From positions 62,001 through 126,000 of the forward strand of contig VIAD01000002.1 in assembly GCA_006546595.1 (NCBI GenBank): DNA of 64,000 nucleotides. The letters run 5' to 3'. Below are positions 26,205 through 35,252 of this stretch, piece after piece. The DNA comes from Moraxellaceae bacterium AER2_44_116 (GTDB taxonomy: Bacteria; Pseudomonadota; Gammaproteobacteria; Pseudomonadales; Moraxellaceae). The position numbers were made by a program, and so were the translations under genes. The notes beneath the pieces are model-generated. The model saw only the letters and a program-made list of their open reading frames with translations. It did no database searches and was not told the origin of the DNA. How positions within the stretch are numbered: the first letter of the stretch is position 1; each line of letters starts with the position of its first letter.

Positions 26205-26903
26205 ATGAATATTCAAAAGTACTCGGTTGCATTATTACTCGCTTGTTCGTTTAATGTCTGCCATGCCGATAAAGAAGATTTACAAGTCTTGCAGCATGCG
26301 GTCTCTAATGACTGGTATGTGGTTAGAAAAGATGACACTCGTCATATTATTACCTATGCCAAACACGAAGACGGCAAAAGTATTCGCTCTTTTAAAATTG
26401 ATGCGCGTGTTGATGCCTCGCTAGCGACGTTGGCAGGTGTGCATTTTGATATTGCGAATATTAAAAAGTGGTATTGGGAAACTCTGGAATCAAAACTGAT
26501 TAGCAAAGTGTCAGATACCGAATACATTTACTACATGAAGTTTAATACGCCACTCGCACCAGACCGTGACGTTGTCATTCGCGCAACGATTGAACCTTAT
26601 CAAGAAAATCATCCTTACATGGTTTTGCATTTACGTGGTGCGCCGTCGTTGACTGCTATTCCTGAAGGTATTACTCGCATCTCAGCATTTGAGATGGATA
26701 TTAAGTTTACACCTCTTGTGAACGGTCAAACGCAAATGGATGCTGAAGGTTATATTGACCCGTCAGGCAATTTACCTGCATGGACGGTGAATATGTTTCA
26801 ACGGCAAGCACCGTATGCCACGATGTTGGGTTTGTATCGAATGACGCAAAAACCTGAGTATGCTCGGATGAAAATGCCATTGGCGTTTCGTTATACGCAG
26901 TAA
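26205..26903 (+). CDS. START-domain secreted protein
   Basis: The 232-aa product begins with a signal peptide ending in CHA. It has the same motifs as the two other START-like proteins here: IRSFKIDAR, ISKVSDTEYIYYMKF, APDRDVVIRA and YIDPSGNLPAWTVNMFQRQ. It is predicted to bind a hydrophobic ligand in the periplasm. AGGATGA stands before the ATG. It is 140 bases after the NADAR gene and has its own terminator, so it may be a separate unit. Confidence 0.82.
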   Translation: MNIQKYSVALLLACSFNVCHADKEDLQVLQHAVSNDWYVVRKDDTRHIITYAKHEDGKSIRSFKIDARVDASLATLAGVHFDIANIKKWYWETLESKLISKVSDTEYIYYMKFNTPLAPDRDVVIRATIEPYQENHPYMVLHLRGAPSLTAIPEGITRISAFEMDIKFTPLVNGQTQMDAEGYIDPSGNLPAWTVNMFQRQAPYATMLGLYRMTQKPEYARMKMPLAFRYTQ

Positions 26904-26906
26904 GTC

Positions 26907-26935
26907 AAAGAGCCTTGATAAACAAGGCTCTTTTT
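26907..26935 (+). terminator. Terminator of the START-like gene
   Basis: AAAGAGCCTTG (26907-26917) pairs perfectly with CAAGGCTCTTT (26923-26933) over a 5-nt loop, ending in a T run. With A residues on the left it may also serve the convergent C11 peptidase gene. Confidence 0.85.
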
Positions 26936-26951
26936 AATCACAACGTAGTTG

Positions 26952-28853
26952 TTAACTTGCAGGGCTAAATGTGACTGTACCCGCATTTTCAGTGGTCACG
27001 TTACCTGAAAGGTCAGTGGCTTGTAAGAGTAGATTGTAGTTGCCTGCATCTAAGCTACCAATGCCAATGGTAATACCTGTACTGAGAACGGTAAAACTAT
27101 TGCCCTCTAAGGTGACAAATTCCGTACTGTCATCGCCATTAATTTGTTGGAATAATGGGTTAATTGTGTCGCCTGTCTTAATCGGTAGCATACGTGCCAC
27201 TGCACCGTTAAAACTCTCAGGAAGTGCGCCGAGGACATTATAATTTAAGGTGTCGCCGACAACTTCAAACTCAATATAAATTGTCGCCTTTTGACCATTC
27301 ACGAAAGCTGGAACGCCCGCTAAGCCTGAGTTGTCATCGTATTGATCCAATACTTCAACAAACACGGCATTGCCATTGAGGTTGATAGTTTGACCATTAA
27401 AAGCATATTGGGCTTTGTTATTGGCAAATTCATCCACTTCTTCTTTAGCAATAACAATCTGCGCTCCCCCTTCTTGGCTTACCGTAATCAAGACATCAAG
27501 CGACTCAATGTCTTTGCCATTATTGCCTACGACATCGGCGGTGAGCATAGTGCCTGTAATCAGCAGGTTGTTAATTTGCGGAGGAACAACATCAGCCGCC
27601 GCTTTAGTGGTGTAGCTATCCACAAGACTTGTCCATGACGCTAAAAAGCCAATGTCTTTATAGGTTTTGATGGCTTCGATACGGCTATCGGTGGCACGAA
27701 TAGTTGCCGAGCTGGGTAAGTAAATACTTAAACCCTGTGCTTTAGGCTTGGCACTACCTCGTTTGTTGTAAGCAACGGCATTGGCGATAGCTGCCTTTAC
27801 GTTTGTGGCTTCTGTGCTGTAAGTGGCGGACAATTTGCTAACAAAGTCGAATAAGTCGATCATGCCTGAGTCGTCATTGGCTTGTTGGCCATAAGATTCG
27901 CTTTTTTCGCGGCCTTGACCAATTTCAATACGTGCGACATCAGGCGTAGAGTTGAGATTATTCCCTGCTTTTTTTGCTAAGTTATCTAGGGCTGTTGTTA
28001 ATACCGCTATTTTATTGAGTTGAATAGCTGACAAAGTGACCGTTTTTTGCTCATCAAGATTACTATTAAAAGAAGCGTAGTAGCTATCAATAATCTTTTT
28101 ACTAATATCTAAAGTGCTAATAGCAGGGTTGTTTTTAATGGCAGATAACCACGCGTTGTAATCCCAACCTGTACCCGGTTCAAGCTCTTCTGAGGCGACC
28201 ATATAATCGGCATAAGGGACTAACATAGTAGCGGTTTCAATGGTCGCCATTAAGCAGGTATCAAAGCCAATAAAATCAAATTTTGTTTTGTAGAGTGTGG
28301 TGACGTTACTAATGGCTTGTTTAATTTCGGGCAAAGATAACGCATCGCCGCCTTTGGTTTCGTCATTACCGACGGTTCCGTTGCCACCGACTGCGCCACC
28401 GCCATGATCCCAAAATACTAAAGAGTATTTATCGGCACTATAGTTTTTAATGCCCCAATCTAAAAAGTCACGCAGGGTGGCGGTATCACCCATGTTTTTA
28501 TCGCCTAAGTCGGCAATGGCAGTGAGTTCTTTAATACTGGTGATTGTTTTTGTGCCTTTAGGAATCAAATAGCGTTTAACGGTTTTCCAGCCGTCTTTTT
28601 CTGCGCCGCCTGTGGTAATGACAATATTAAGATTTTCTGTAGAGCCGACTTTGAGCATTTCGTTAATGTCGGCAGTTGCCGCGCCACCTTTGCTTTCTAA
28701 GTCTGAACCCACCATATACACCAAGACGGTGCGCGTAGTTGTTTTGGCTGCGGGTGATGCGGGTGCATCGTGGTCATTGCTGTTACAACCCACGAGTAAT
28801 GCGGCTGAAATAGCGGTGGCGAGTAAATGGCTATTGAGATTAAACGTTTTCAT
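26952..28853 (-). CDS. C11-family (clostripain-like) cysteine peptidase lipoprotein
   Basis: This 633-aa protein has a lipoprotein signal ending LLVGC at C23. The peptidase domain (about 40-390) shows the family's VLVYMVGSDLES start, catalytic H150 in FWDHGGG and catalytic C200 in FDTCLM, the dyad of clan CD peptidases such as clostripain. C11 enzymes usually cut after arginine or lysine and often need Ca2+. The C-terminal 230 residues look like beta-sandwich repeats (DLSGNVT near the end). The residues after the lipid cysteine, NSNDHD-xxASP, are nearly the same as in the lipoprotein at 38364. The leader can hide the ribosome site in a hairpin. Confidence 0.88.
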   Translation of the reverse strand: MKTFNLNSHLLATAISAALLVGCNSNDHDAPASPAAKTTTRTVLVYMVGSDLESKGGAATADINEMLKVGSTENLNIVITTGGAEKDGWKTVKRYLIPKGTKTITSIKELTAIADLGDKNMGDTATLRDFLDWGIKNYSADKYSLVFWDHGGGAVGGNGTVGNDETKGGDALSLPEIKQAISNVTTLYKTKFDFIGFDTCLMATIETATMLVPYADYMVASEELEPGTGWDYNAWLSAIKNNPAISTLDISKKIIDSYYASFNSNLDEQKTVTLSAIQLNKIAVLTTALDNLAKKAGNNLNSTPDVARIEIGQGREKSESYGQQANDDSGMIDLFDFVSKLSATYSTEATNVKAAIANAVAYNKRGSAKPKAQGLSIYLPSSATIRATDSRIEAIKTYKDIGFLASWTSLVDSYTTKAAADVVPPQINNLLITGTMLTADVVGNNGKDIESLDVLITVSQEGGAQIVIAKEEVDEFANNKAQYAFNGQTINLNGNAVFVEVLDQYDDNSGLAGVPAFVNGQKATIYIEFEVVGDTLNYNVLGALPESFNGAVARMLPIKTGDTINPLFQQINGDDSTEFVTLEGNSFTVLSTGITIGIGSLDAGNYNLLLQATDLSGNVTTENAGTVTFSPAS

Positions 28854-28858
28854 TTTGT

Positions 28859-28898
28859 TAGTATCCTGTTCTTATTTGTAATCAAGCTCAGGATACTA
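28859..28898 (-). promoter_or_regulatory. Leader hairpin covering the ribosome site of the C11 gene
   Basis: On the minus strand TAGTATCCTG pairs perfectly with CAGGATACTA across a 20-nt loop. The second arm contains the AGGA ribosome site, ending about ten bases before the ATG at 28853. When folded, ribosome access should fall. This suggests translational control, which is an inference from pairing alone. Confidence 0.5.
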
Positions 28899-28938
28899 GC
28901 AGCATTATTTTGATGGAAAAAGAGGCAATGAAAGGATA

Positions 28939-31641
28939 TTAATGCGCCTCGTCCCAGTTCATCCCCACACCCACCTCAACCAATAACGGCACTGATAATT
29001 CAGCAACGCCACTCATGGCGACTTTCAGCATTTCCGTGACCACAGGAACTTGTTCGGTGCGGACTTCCAATACCAATTCATCATGCACTTGTAATAATAA
29101 ATAGGCATCAAAACCTTGATGTTTCAGTTCAGCATCAACAGCAATCATCGCTCGTTTGATGATGTCCGCCGCAGAACCTTGTAACGGTGCATTAATCGCA
29201 GCTCGTTCAGCCGCTTGGCGTAAGGTCGGGTTTTTCGAATGAATCTCACGAACAGGTAATTTACGGCCATATAAGGTTTCGACAAAACCGTTATCGCCTG
29301 CCACATGGCGTGTTTGTTCCATATAACGCTTCACGCCCGTATAACGGCTAAAATACAAGTCGATGTACGTTTGTGCTTCGCTGCGTGAGGCATTGATTTG
29401 TTTGGCTAAACCAAAGGCGGACATACCATATAACAGGCCGAAATTAATCGCTTTCGCATTACGGCGTTGGTCGTGAGTCACTTCGGCTAAAGGAATGCCA
29501 AACACTTCGGCAGCGGTGGCTTTATGAATATCTTCACCTTGTTTAAAGGCTTCTAATAAACGCTCATCTTGTGATAAATGCGCCATCAACCGTAATTCAA
29601 TTTGTGAATAATCGGCAGCGACGAGTTGATAACCCTCAGCGGCAATAAATGCTTGGCGTATTTGTCGGCCTTCGGCACTACGAATCGGAATATTTTGTAG
29701 ATTCGGATCGGAGGACGATAAACGCCCTGTTGCAGCAACCGCTTGATGATAAGAGGTGTGTACTCGTTTACTGAGCGGGTCGGCAAGTTGCGGTAACTTG
29801 TCGGTGTATGTGCCTTTAAGTTTACTTAACGCCCGATGTTCTAACAGTAGCGTCGCTAAAGGATGATCTATCTGTTCCAAGACGGCTTCGCCTGTGCCGT
29901 ATTGACCCGAAGCGGTTTTTTTGCCGCCAGCAATCGCCAGTTTTTCAAATAACACTTCGCCTAATTGTTTCGGCGACGCTAAATTAAAGGGTTGTCCGGC
30001 AATGTCATGGGCTTGTTTTTCCAGCACTAACAAACGCTCACCCATACTCTGACTGAGTTTTTGCAACTGGTTAAAATCGAGCAAAATACCGCGCGCTTCC
30101 ATCTGTTGCAAAATCGGGGCAACAGGCATTTCTAAATCGTGAAATAAGTGATGCAACGCAGGTTGTGCCAATAACATCGGCATAAACACTTCTTTTAGGC
30201 GCAAAGTAATATCGGCATCTTCACAGGCGTAATGACTGGCGACTTCAATATCAATCTCATCAAAACACAGTTGTTTAACGCCTTTGCCTGCTAACTCTTC
30301 AAAGGTCGTGGTTTGATAGTTAAGATAATACTTCGCCAAATCATCCATATTATGACGGGTGGCAGTGGCATCTAAGACATAAGAAGCGAGCATGGTATCA
30401 AAGACAATGCCTTGTAAATCAATACCATGATTAGCTAAAACATGAGTGTCGTATTTCAGGTGTTGCCCGATTTTACCAATATGCGGGTTTTCTAATAACG
30501 GTTTCAGTTCGGCTAAGGTTTTGATGCGGTCTAGCTGTTCAGGTGCGCCTAAATAGTTATGCGCTAAAGGCACGTAATAGGCTTCACCAACGACCATACA
30601 CACCGAAAAACCGACTATTTTGGCTTCTTTATAATTCAGGCTGGTGGTTTCGGTATCAAAGGCAAAGGCGCGTGCTTCGGTCATGCGCTGTAATAGCTGT
30701 TGCCATGCTACTTCGGTAGTCACGGTGTGATATTTAGTGGCAATGGGTGGCGGTGTAGGTGCTTCGTCGGCTTCAACGACAGGCAAGGCAGTGGCATCAA
30801 TTGAGGCTAATAATCCATTAAATTCTAGGCGTTGATACAGTTCGGATAATGTCACTTTATCAGCAGCTTGACGAATTAACGCATCGGGATGAACTTTTAA
30901 CGCTAATTGGCAATCAATGGTGGCGAGTTGTTGACTCAATGCCACTTGCGGCAAGCTATTTCTAAAAGTTTCGCCAACTTTACCCGTAATTTTATCGGCA
31001 TTGGCAATCAGATTGGCGATAGAGCCATATTGTTGCAACCATTTCACCGCCGTTTTGGGCCCTACGCCTTGCACACCTGCAATACCGTCGGAGGCATCGC
31101 CCACTAACGCCAAATAATCAATGATTTGTGACGGTTTAACGCCGAATTTAGCTTCGACTCCTGCGTCATCTAAAATAGTATCCATAAACGGATTAACAAT
31201 GGTGATGCGGTCATTAACCAATTGAGTCATGTCTTTATCACCTGTCGAGATGATGACATCCCAACCGTGATTAGCCGCTTCTACCGCTAATGTTCCAAGA
31301 ATATCGTCACCTTCAATGCCGCGCTCTAAAATAACGGGCAAACCCAAGCCGCGCACAATGTCTTGTAAGGGGGCAAATTGGGCTTTCAGGTCATCGGGTG
31401 TGGGCGGGCGATGGGCTTTGTAATCGGCAGAAAGCTCATGTCTAAACGTTGCGCCACCTGCGTCAAAAATAACGGCTGCATGCGTGGGTTGATATTGTTT
31501 GAGTAATTTATTGAGGGCGTTTAATGCGCCTTTGATTGCGCCTGTTGGTTGACCGTCTTTGGTGGATAACGGCGGTAAGGCAAAAAATGAGCGATAGATA
31601 TAAAACGAGCCATCTACCAAGACGAGAGGTTTGCGCGACAT
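28939..31641 (-). CDS. polA: DNA polymerase I
   Basis: PolA fills gaps and removes RNA primers. The ATG at 31641 (MSRKPLVLVDGS) gives 900 aa; five more residues upstream would need a weaker start. Three parts are seen: the 5'-3' exonuclease (about 1-300, with EGDDILGTLA and SGDKDMTQLV-like acid sites), the 3'-5' proofreading domain (FAFDTETTSL near 330, so the DxE pair is kept), and the family A polymerase with DYSQIELR, RRNAKAINFGLLYG and HDELVLEV. All three domains look intact. Confidence 0.97.
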   Translation of the reverse strand: MSRKPLVLVDGSFYIYRSFFALPPLSTKDGQPTGAIKGALNALNKLLKQYQPTHAAVIFDAGGATFRHELSADYKAHRPPTPDDLKAQFAPLQDIVRGLGLPVILERGIEGDDILGTLAVEAANHGWDVIISTGDKDMTQLVNDRITIVNPFMDTILDDAGVEAKFGVKPSQIIDYLALVGDASDGIAGVQGVGPKTAVKWLQQYGSIANLIANADKITGKVGETFRNSLPQVALSQQLATIDCQLALKVHPDALIRQAADKVTLSELYQRLEFNGLLASIDATALPVVEADEAPTPPPIATKYHTVTTEVAWQQLLQRMTEARAFAFDTETTSLNYKEAKIVGFSVCMVVGEAYYVPLAHNYLGAPEQLDRIKTLAELKPLLENPHIGKIGQHLKYDTHVLANHGIDLQGIVFDTMLASYVLDATATRHNMDDLAKYYLNYQTTTFEELAGKGVKQLCFDEIDIEVASHYACEDADITLRLKEVFMPMLLAQPALHHLFHDLEMPVAPILQQMEARGILLDFNQLQKLSQSMGERLLVLEKQAHDIAGQPFNLASPKQLGEVLFEKLAIAGGKKTASGQYGTGEAVLEQIDHPLATLLLEHRALSKLKGTYTDKLPQLADPLSKRVHTSYHQAVAATGRLSSSDPNLQNIPIRSAEGRQIRQAFIAAEGYQLVAADYSQIELRLMAHLSQDERLLEAFKQGEDIHKATAAEVFGIPLAEVTHDQRRNAKAINFGLLYGMSAFGLAKQINASRSEAQTYIDLYFSRYTGVKRYMEQTRHVAGDNGFVETLYGRKLPVREIHSKNPTLRQAAERAAINAPLQGSAADIIKRAMIAVDAELKHQGFDAYLLLQVHDELVLEVRTEQVPVVTEMLKVAMSGVAELSVPLLVEVGVGMNWDEAH

Positions 31642-31788
31642 GAAGGCGATCCACAAAAAGCGAGTGATTGTGGTGGATTATAGCGTAGTCTGGGTGATTG
31701 TTCGCCTGTGGGGTGCATGACGCGTCGAGTGAGGTCGCTGTTTGAGTTGGGAGTGTAATAAGATATTAAGCATGTGTTGATGTGTGAT

Positions 31789-32235
31789 TTATACTTTTAC
31801 ATTAATAGCTTGTTTTTCAGACTGTCTCGCGCATTCCATAATTTCGGTTATGTCTATAAATATGTAATACAAAACGGGTGTTTTTCCTAAGCAAATTTCA
31901 TCATATTTTATTTTTGTTGTCGCGCATGTTTTTGTGCATAAGAATGGATCTATGGTTATGCAGTATTTAATTGGGAGAACTATACTACCATTTTCATCTC
32001 TATTTATATCTTGTAATAAGTGTGTGTAGAATAAAGAAAATTTAATACTCATGAAGTCTAAATCAGATATATAGTTTTTGCTATCTACTTCAGCGTATTT
32101 TTTTATCTTTCTTATATCAAAAAAATATTTTATTTTAGGGGTGATTAAGTTTTTATTAATATAATTTGCTGTTTCTGATTTGAAACTTAAATAAGGGTTG
32201 TACTTGCTGCATAAGTCGTCTTTATTATTCATCAT
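31789..32235 (-). CDS. Small hypothetical protein of the McrBC-like operon
   Basis: A 148-aa protein of unknown function, rich in I, K, Y and D. Six cysteines include FLCTKTCATTK. No membrane segment or known motif is seen. Its start ATGATGAATAA overlaps the end of the nuclease gene by 11 bases, so translation is coupled and the protein probably works with the nuclease. Base composition is strongly AT-rich, like the two genes before it and unlike polA. It could be a specificity, structural or immunity component. Confidence 0.7.
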   Translation of the reverse strand: MMNNKDDLCSKYNPYLSFKSETANYINKNLITPKIKYFFDIRKIKKYAEVDSKNYISDLDFMSIKFSLFYTHLLQDINRDENGSIVLPIKYCITIDPFLCTKTCATTKIKYDEICLGKTPVLYYIFIDITEIMECARQSEKQAINVKV

Positions 32236-33853
32236 GATGAAGATACGCCTGTTGAATTATATAAAAATTTGCTTTAAAAACAACTATTCCGCTTGATTTT
32301 AATGCTGAAAATAAAGGTGCATTTTCAATGCGGTCTCCAATATTATCGGTATTTTTTTCAAAGTTAGGAATGACGAATTGTGTTTCAATTTTATAGTTGT
32401 TAAGTGATTCAGACATTGTAAACTCATAGCATAATTGTTTTGTTATGTCTTTTTTTAGTTTGTCGGAGCTTGATTTGAAGAATAATTCGTCATGATATTT
32501 CCAATCAATAATCATATAAGAAGAATTTGTCTTTAACATATTGCTAATTACTTCTTGTAATATATTATTGTCATAATTTATAAAGATATTTTTATTGGTA
32601 ATATACCTAGAACCATGCATTAAGCTTGTCTTTCCTGATAATTTACTCTTTAATCGTTTTATAAAGTCATCATAAATCGTGTCATAGCCATTTAGTTTTT
32701 TTATAACTTTAAAATCAACCCTGTCTAGTGGATGTTTTTTTATATATAATATATTGACTGAGTCCTCATAAATATTATTCATACTATGAAATCGAACGAG
32801 GTCTGGTCTCATCCATCTTTTGTATTCATGTAAGCCAATAAAAAATGGCACATTGAAATTCTCCTTACAGTAAACGGAGCAGCCACCTATTTTTTTGTTT
32901 GATATTTTTTGCCCATTTATTTTTATATTGGTATCAGCATACAATATATTGAAGTTTTCTTTTTTAAATGCCCATGTATTGCACATATCCTCCCATACTT
33001 GATAAAAATTATTTATACCCCAAAATATACCATCTTCATTGGTACAACTCATATCTAGCTCGCCATACAAAAATATTTCTATGGCTTCGTATATCATCCA
33101 ATAGTCATCGTCTTTATAGGCAGTATTTTTATCAATATCATCTAGCTGTTCTTTTAATACATTAATAGTCGTTTCAAAAGTTTGTTCATTAAATATCGAT
33201 TGATCATTTGATAAATGTAATTCTTTGAACTTATTGGATATTTCTATTACATGAGAGTCTATGTCTTGCTCAAGTTCGTGCATTATCTCTGCTAAAATAA
33301 AACAATAAAGCTCAATTAAATTGGAGCTTTCAAGTTTGATAGTATTTTTAGGCAGATTCATTTCATCAATAAAAACCGTATGGTTAGAAAGATAAACAGC
33401 CCGATGTAAATATTTATCAATTTTTGAAAAATCAATTAACTCAGAACGGCTAACATGTCTTTCGATACTATTAATAACTAAATCATCATAAATTTCTATT
33501 ATTTTTTCAATAACTGCAATTTTGCTATACAAAACAACATCATTCTCCTCTTTATCTTTAAACCTATAGCCATTTGAAGAGGATTTTGTATTGTCCTTAG
33601 CTGATGGCTTTTCATCTTGAATATTTTTTTTATTATTGTCGTAGTTGTCTTTTTCAAACTTTTTAAACGTTCGATACATTTTAAAAAATAGACTTTTTAC
33701 TTCACTAAAGTCATCTTCAGGAAAAGCGTCAAAACCTAACGGCAGGCGAAAAACTAATTCGCCTGTATCATCGTTTCTTCTAATACCAACAAAGGAGTTA
33801 GTGCTGGGATTATCTGAGCGTTTTTCTATTTTTAATTGTGCAAGGTTAAACAT
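32225..33853 (-). CDS. McrC/LlaJI-like PD-(D/E)XK nuclease subunit
   Basis: The 542-aa protein has an N-terminal half of unknown fold and a C-terminal half resembling McrC/LlaJI-type restriction subunits. Family-like features are FYQVWEDMC near 283-290, a PD at 350-351, the DWK of IIDWKY at 450-452, and DITKQLCYEF near 469-478, matching the PD...DxK...KQ pattern of this nuclease group. A DFK at 380-382 is an alternative catalytic position. No methyltransferase gene is nearby, so it is more likely a modification-dependent or otherwise self-safe system than classical restriction-modification. It starts 3 bases after the AAA gene and is AT-rich. Confidence 0.72.
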   Translation of the reverse strand: MFNLAQLKIEKRSDNPSTNSFVGIRRNDDTGELVFRLPLGFDAFPEDDFSEVKSLFFKMYRTFKKFEKDNYDNNKKNIQDEKPSAKDNTKSSSNGYRFKDKEENDVVLYSKIAVIEKIIEIYDDLVINSIERHVSRSELIDFSKIDKYLHRAVYLSNHTVFIDEMNLPKNTIKLESSNLIELYCFILAEIMHELEQDIDSHVIEISNKFKELHLSNDQSIFNEQTFETTINVLKEQLDDIDKNTAYKDDDYWMIYEAIEIFLYGELDMSCTNEDGIFWGINNFYQVWEDMCNTWAFKKENFNILYADTNIKINGQKISNKKIGGCSVYCKENFNVPFFIGLHEYKRWMRPDLVRFHSMNNIYEDSVNILYIKKHPLDRVDFKVIKKLNGYDTIYDDFIKRLKSKLSGKTSLMHGSRYITNKNIFINYDNNILQEVISNMLKTNSSYMIIDWKYHDELFFKSSSDKLKKDITKQLCYEFTMSESLNNYKIETQFVIPNFEKNTDNIGDRIENAPLFSALKSSGIVVFKANFYIIQQAYLHHDE

Positions 33854-33856
33854 GTT

Positions 33857-34867
33857 TTATATCTTAAAATTCTTTATCTTTGAAATAAAATTATCTACAT
33901 CCTTGGCAAAATCACCAAACGTAACTAAATCATTATTGGATTGATTTCCGTATAATAGTTTAACTAAAGGGCTTTTGTCTCGACTGAAAACACTGTCCCA
34001 TATAAAAAACATAAGTTTGTTCTGTATGCAAGATTTTTTTATTGGTTCTCCTTTAATGAAGTATCGACCAATCTGTTTGTCTTCAATGCCTCGAATATGT
34101 TTGTGATTGGTTTTGATGAAGGTATTTAATTGTGAGATAAATTTAATCCATTCATCATTATTTTGAAAGGCAATACCTTCTTTTTCTATGGTTTCTGATT
34201 CTGGTGTAATAAATGTCCAATCCCATCGACGTTTAAAGGCACTATCCATATAATAAATAGAACTATCGGATGTGTTCATGGTTGCTAAAATAGATAAATT
34301 TGGTGGCATTTTTATTTTTTTGTTCATGAAGTCAAAACGTAAATACTCATATTCATCTTGCGCCTTCTTGAATTTAGCTATACTTGTATCTATATCGCCT
34401 TTGTTATCATAAGGTACTTCTATTCCTGATAGAGCTATTATTTTCATTAACTCCATATCACTAATGTTTATAGAGTAACTTGACCATCCATCATCATCTC
34501 TATCTAATAGTTGAAAGACAGAACCAAAGATGGCAGAAGAGTTACCTCGATTAATTTCATCGATAACCAAAACGACATTTTCACAACTTTTAATATCACC
34601 TTTTACATCAATTAAATTTTTATATGCTTGTGCTAAGGCTCTTAAAAAATGACCTTCATAATAGTTATATTGAACAGTATTCATTCTTGTAATGGGTAGT
34701 AGTTTTCCTACAAAATCACCATAAGTATATTCGGGATGAAAGACTGCTTTAATGATATTTTGTGATTTAGTAATTTTTAGTCGAGTAGGAGTAATAATTT
34801 TATCAACTCGATGACTCTTTCCCGTTCCCGGACTACCAAATAAAATTTCTTGAATCGGCGATGCCAT
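33857..34867 (-). CDS. McrB-like AAA+ NTPase (defence motor)
   Basis: The ATG at 34867, with AAGGAAG upstream, gives 336 aa. Walker A GSPGTGKS is at residues 11-18, directly at the N-terminus, so the DNA-recognition domain found in E. coli McrB is absent. Walker B VLVIDEINRGN and the sensor MNTSDSSIYYMD followed by FKRRWDW are typical of McrB-type AAA+ proteins, which move DNA and activate an McrC nuclease. DNA recognition is presumably done by the 542-aa partner. The three genes form one AT-rich, tightly packed operon next to polA, which suggests horizontal transfer. Confidence 0.85.
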   Translation of the reverse strand: MASPIQEILFGSPGTGKSHRVDKIITPTRLKITKSQNIIKAVFHPEYTYGDFVGKLLPITRMNTVQYNYYEGHFLRALAQAYKNLIDVKGDIKSCENVVLVIDEINRGNSSAIFGSVFQLLDRDDDGWSSYSINISDMELMKIIALSGIEVPYDNKGDIDTSIAKFKKAQDEYEYLRFDFMNKKIKMPPNLSILATMNTSDSSIYYMDSAFKRRWDWTFITPESETIEKEGIAFQNNDEWIKFISQLNTFIKTNHKHIRGIEDKQIGRYFIKGEPIKKSCIQNKLMFFIWDSVFSRDKSPLVKLLYGNQSNNDLVTFGDFAKDVDNFISKIKNFKI

Positions 34868-34887
34868 GTCGTCTTCCTTAATAGTGT

Positions 34888-34923
34888 TAATCATTGATTA
34901 GTTAGAAAGGCAATCTTATCATA
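34888..34923 (-). promoter_or_regulatory. Candidate promoter and operator of the McrB-like operon
   Basis: On the minus strand TATGAT (34923-34918) resembles a -10 element. Downstream of it, before the start codon, lies the perfect 13-bp palindrome TAATCATTGATTA (34888-34900), a good place for a repressor. No regulator gene is next to it. Confidence 0.4.
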
Positions 34924-35018
34924 ACTTTCACCCATTCACGCCAAGCAAACCATCATTCCAACCCCTAAATCCTCACCAATCCCTTGACTACTTACCCCTT
35001 TGCCGTCATGATTTCCCC

Positions 35019-35095
35019 ACCTTGCCACATGCAAGGTCAGGCTTCGACTCCTGCCTATTCTAAGAGCCAAATTCCGCGCTTCTGCGGCTTTTTTT
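35019..35095 (+). ncRNA. Hairpin-rich candidate small RNA with terminator-like end
   Basis: Three stems follow one another: ACCTTGC/GCAAGGT (35019-35025 with 35031-35037), CAGG/CCTG (35038-35041 with 35050-35053) around a loop containing TTCGA, and CCGC/GCGG (35074-35077 with 35084-35087) followed by C and seven T. This is what a short structured RNA with a weak intrinsic terminator looks like. No promoter was clearly seen. It lies between the AT-rich island and the DnaT-like gene. Confidence 0.35.
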
Positions 35096-35124
35096 GCGCT
35101 AAATTCTGCCTGCACGTCCGTTAT

Positions 35125-35200
35125 GATGGGTTAGGTAGGGGAGCTGCAAAGCTCGCCAGCCCTTAGACTGGTAAGTCGAACCCTACTTAATCCGTCACCA
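35125..35200 (+). other. 76-nt tRNA-shaped element ending in CCA
   Basis: GATGGGT (35125-35131) pairs with ATCCGTC (35190-35196) to form a 7-bp acceptor-like stem with two G-T pairs, followed by A and CCA, total length 76. Inside are three more stems: GAGC/GCTC, GCCAG/CTGGT around an 8-nt loop with TTAGA, and TAAGT/ACTTA. However, nine bases separate the acceptor from the first arm, and the usual D-loop and T-loop signatures are missing. It is probably a decayed tRNA or tRNA-like attachment remnant, not a working tRNA. Overlapping pairing TCACCAT/ATGGTGA (35195-35221) competes with the acceptor. Confidence 0.35.
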
Positions 35201-35252
35201 TTGATTCGACTCCTATGGTGATGGTGTATTTCTTATCTAAGGACAATCCATC

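Noticed and set aside
35125..35200. Functional tRNA gene
   Set aside because: Although it has the length, acceptor pairing and CCA of a tRNA, D-loop and T-loop signatures are absent and the first arm is displaced, so it was reported only as tRNA-like.
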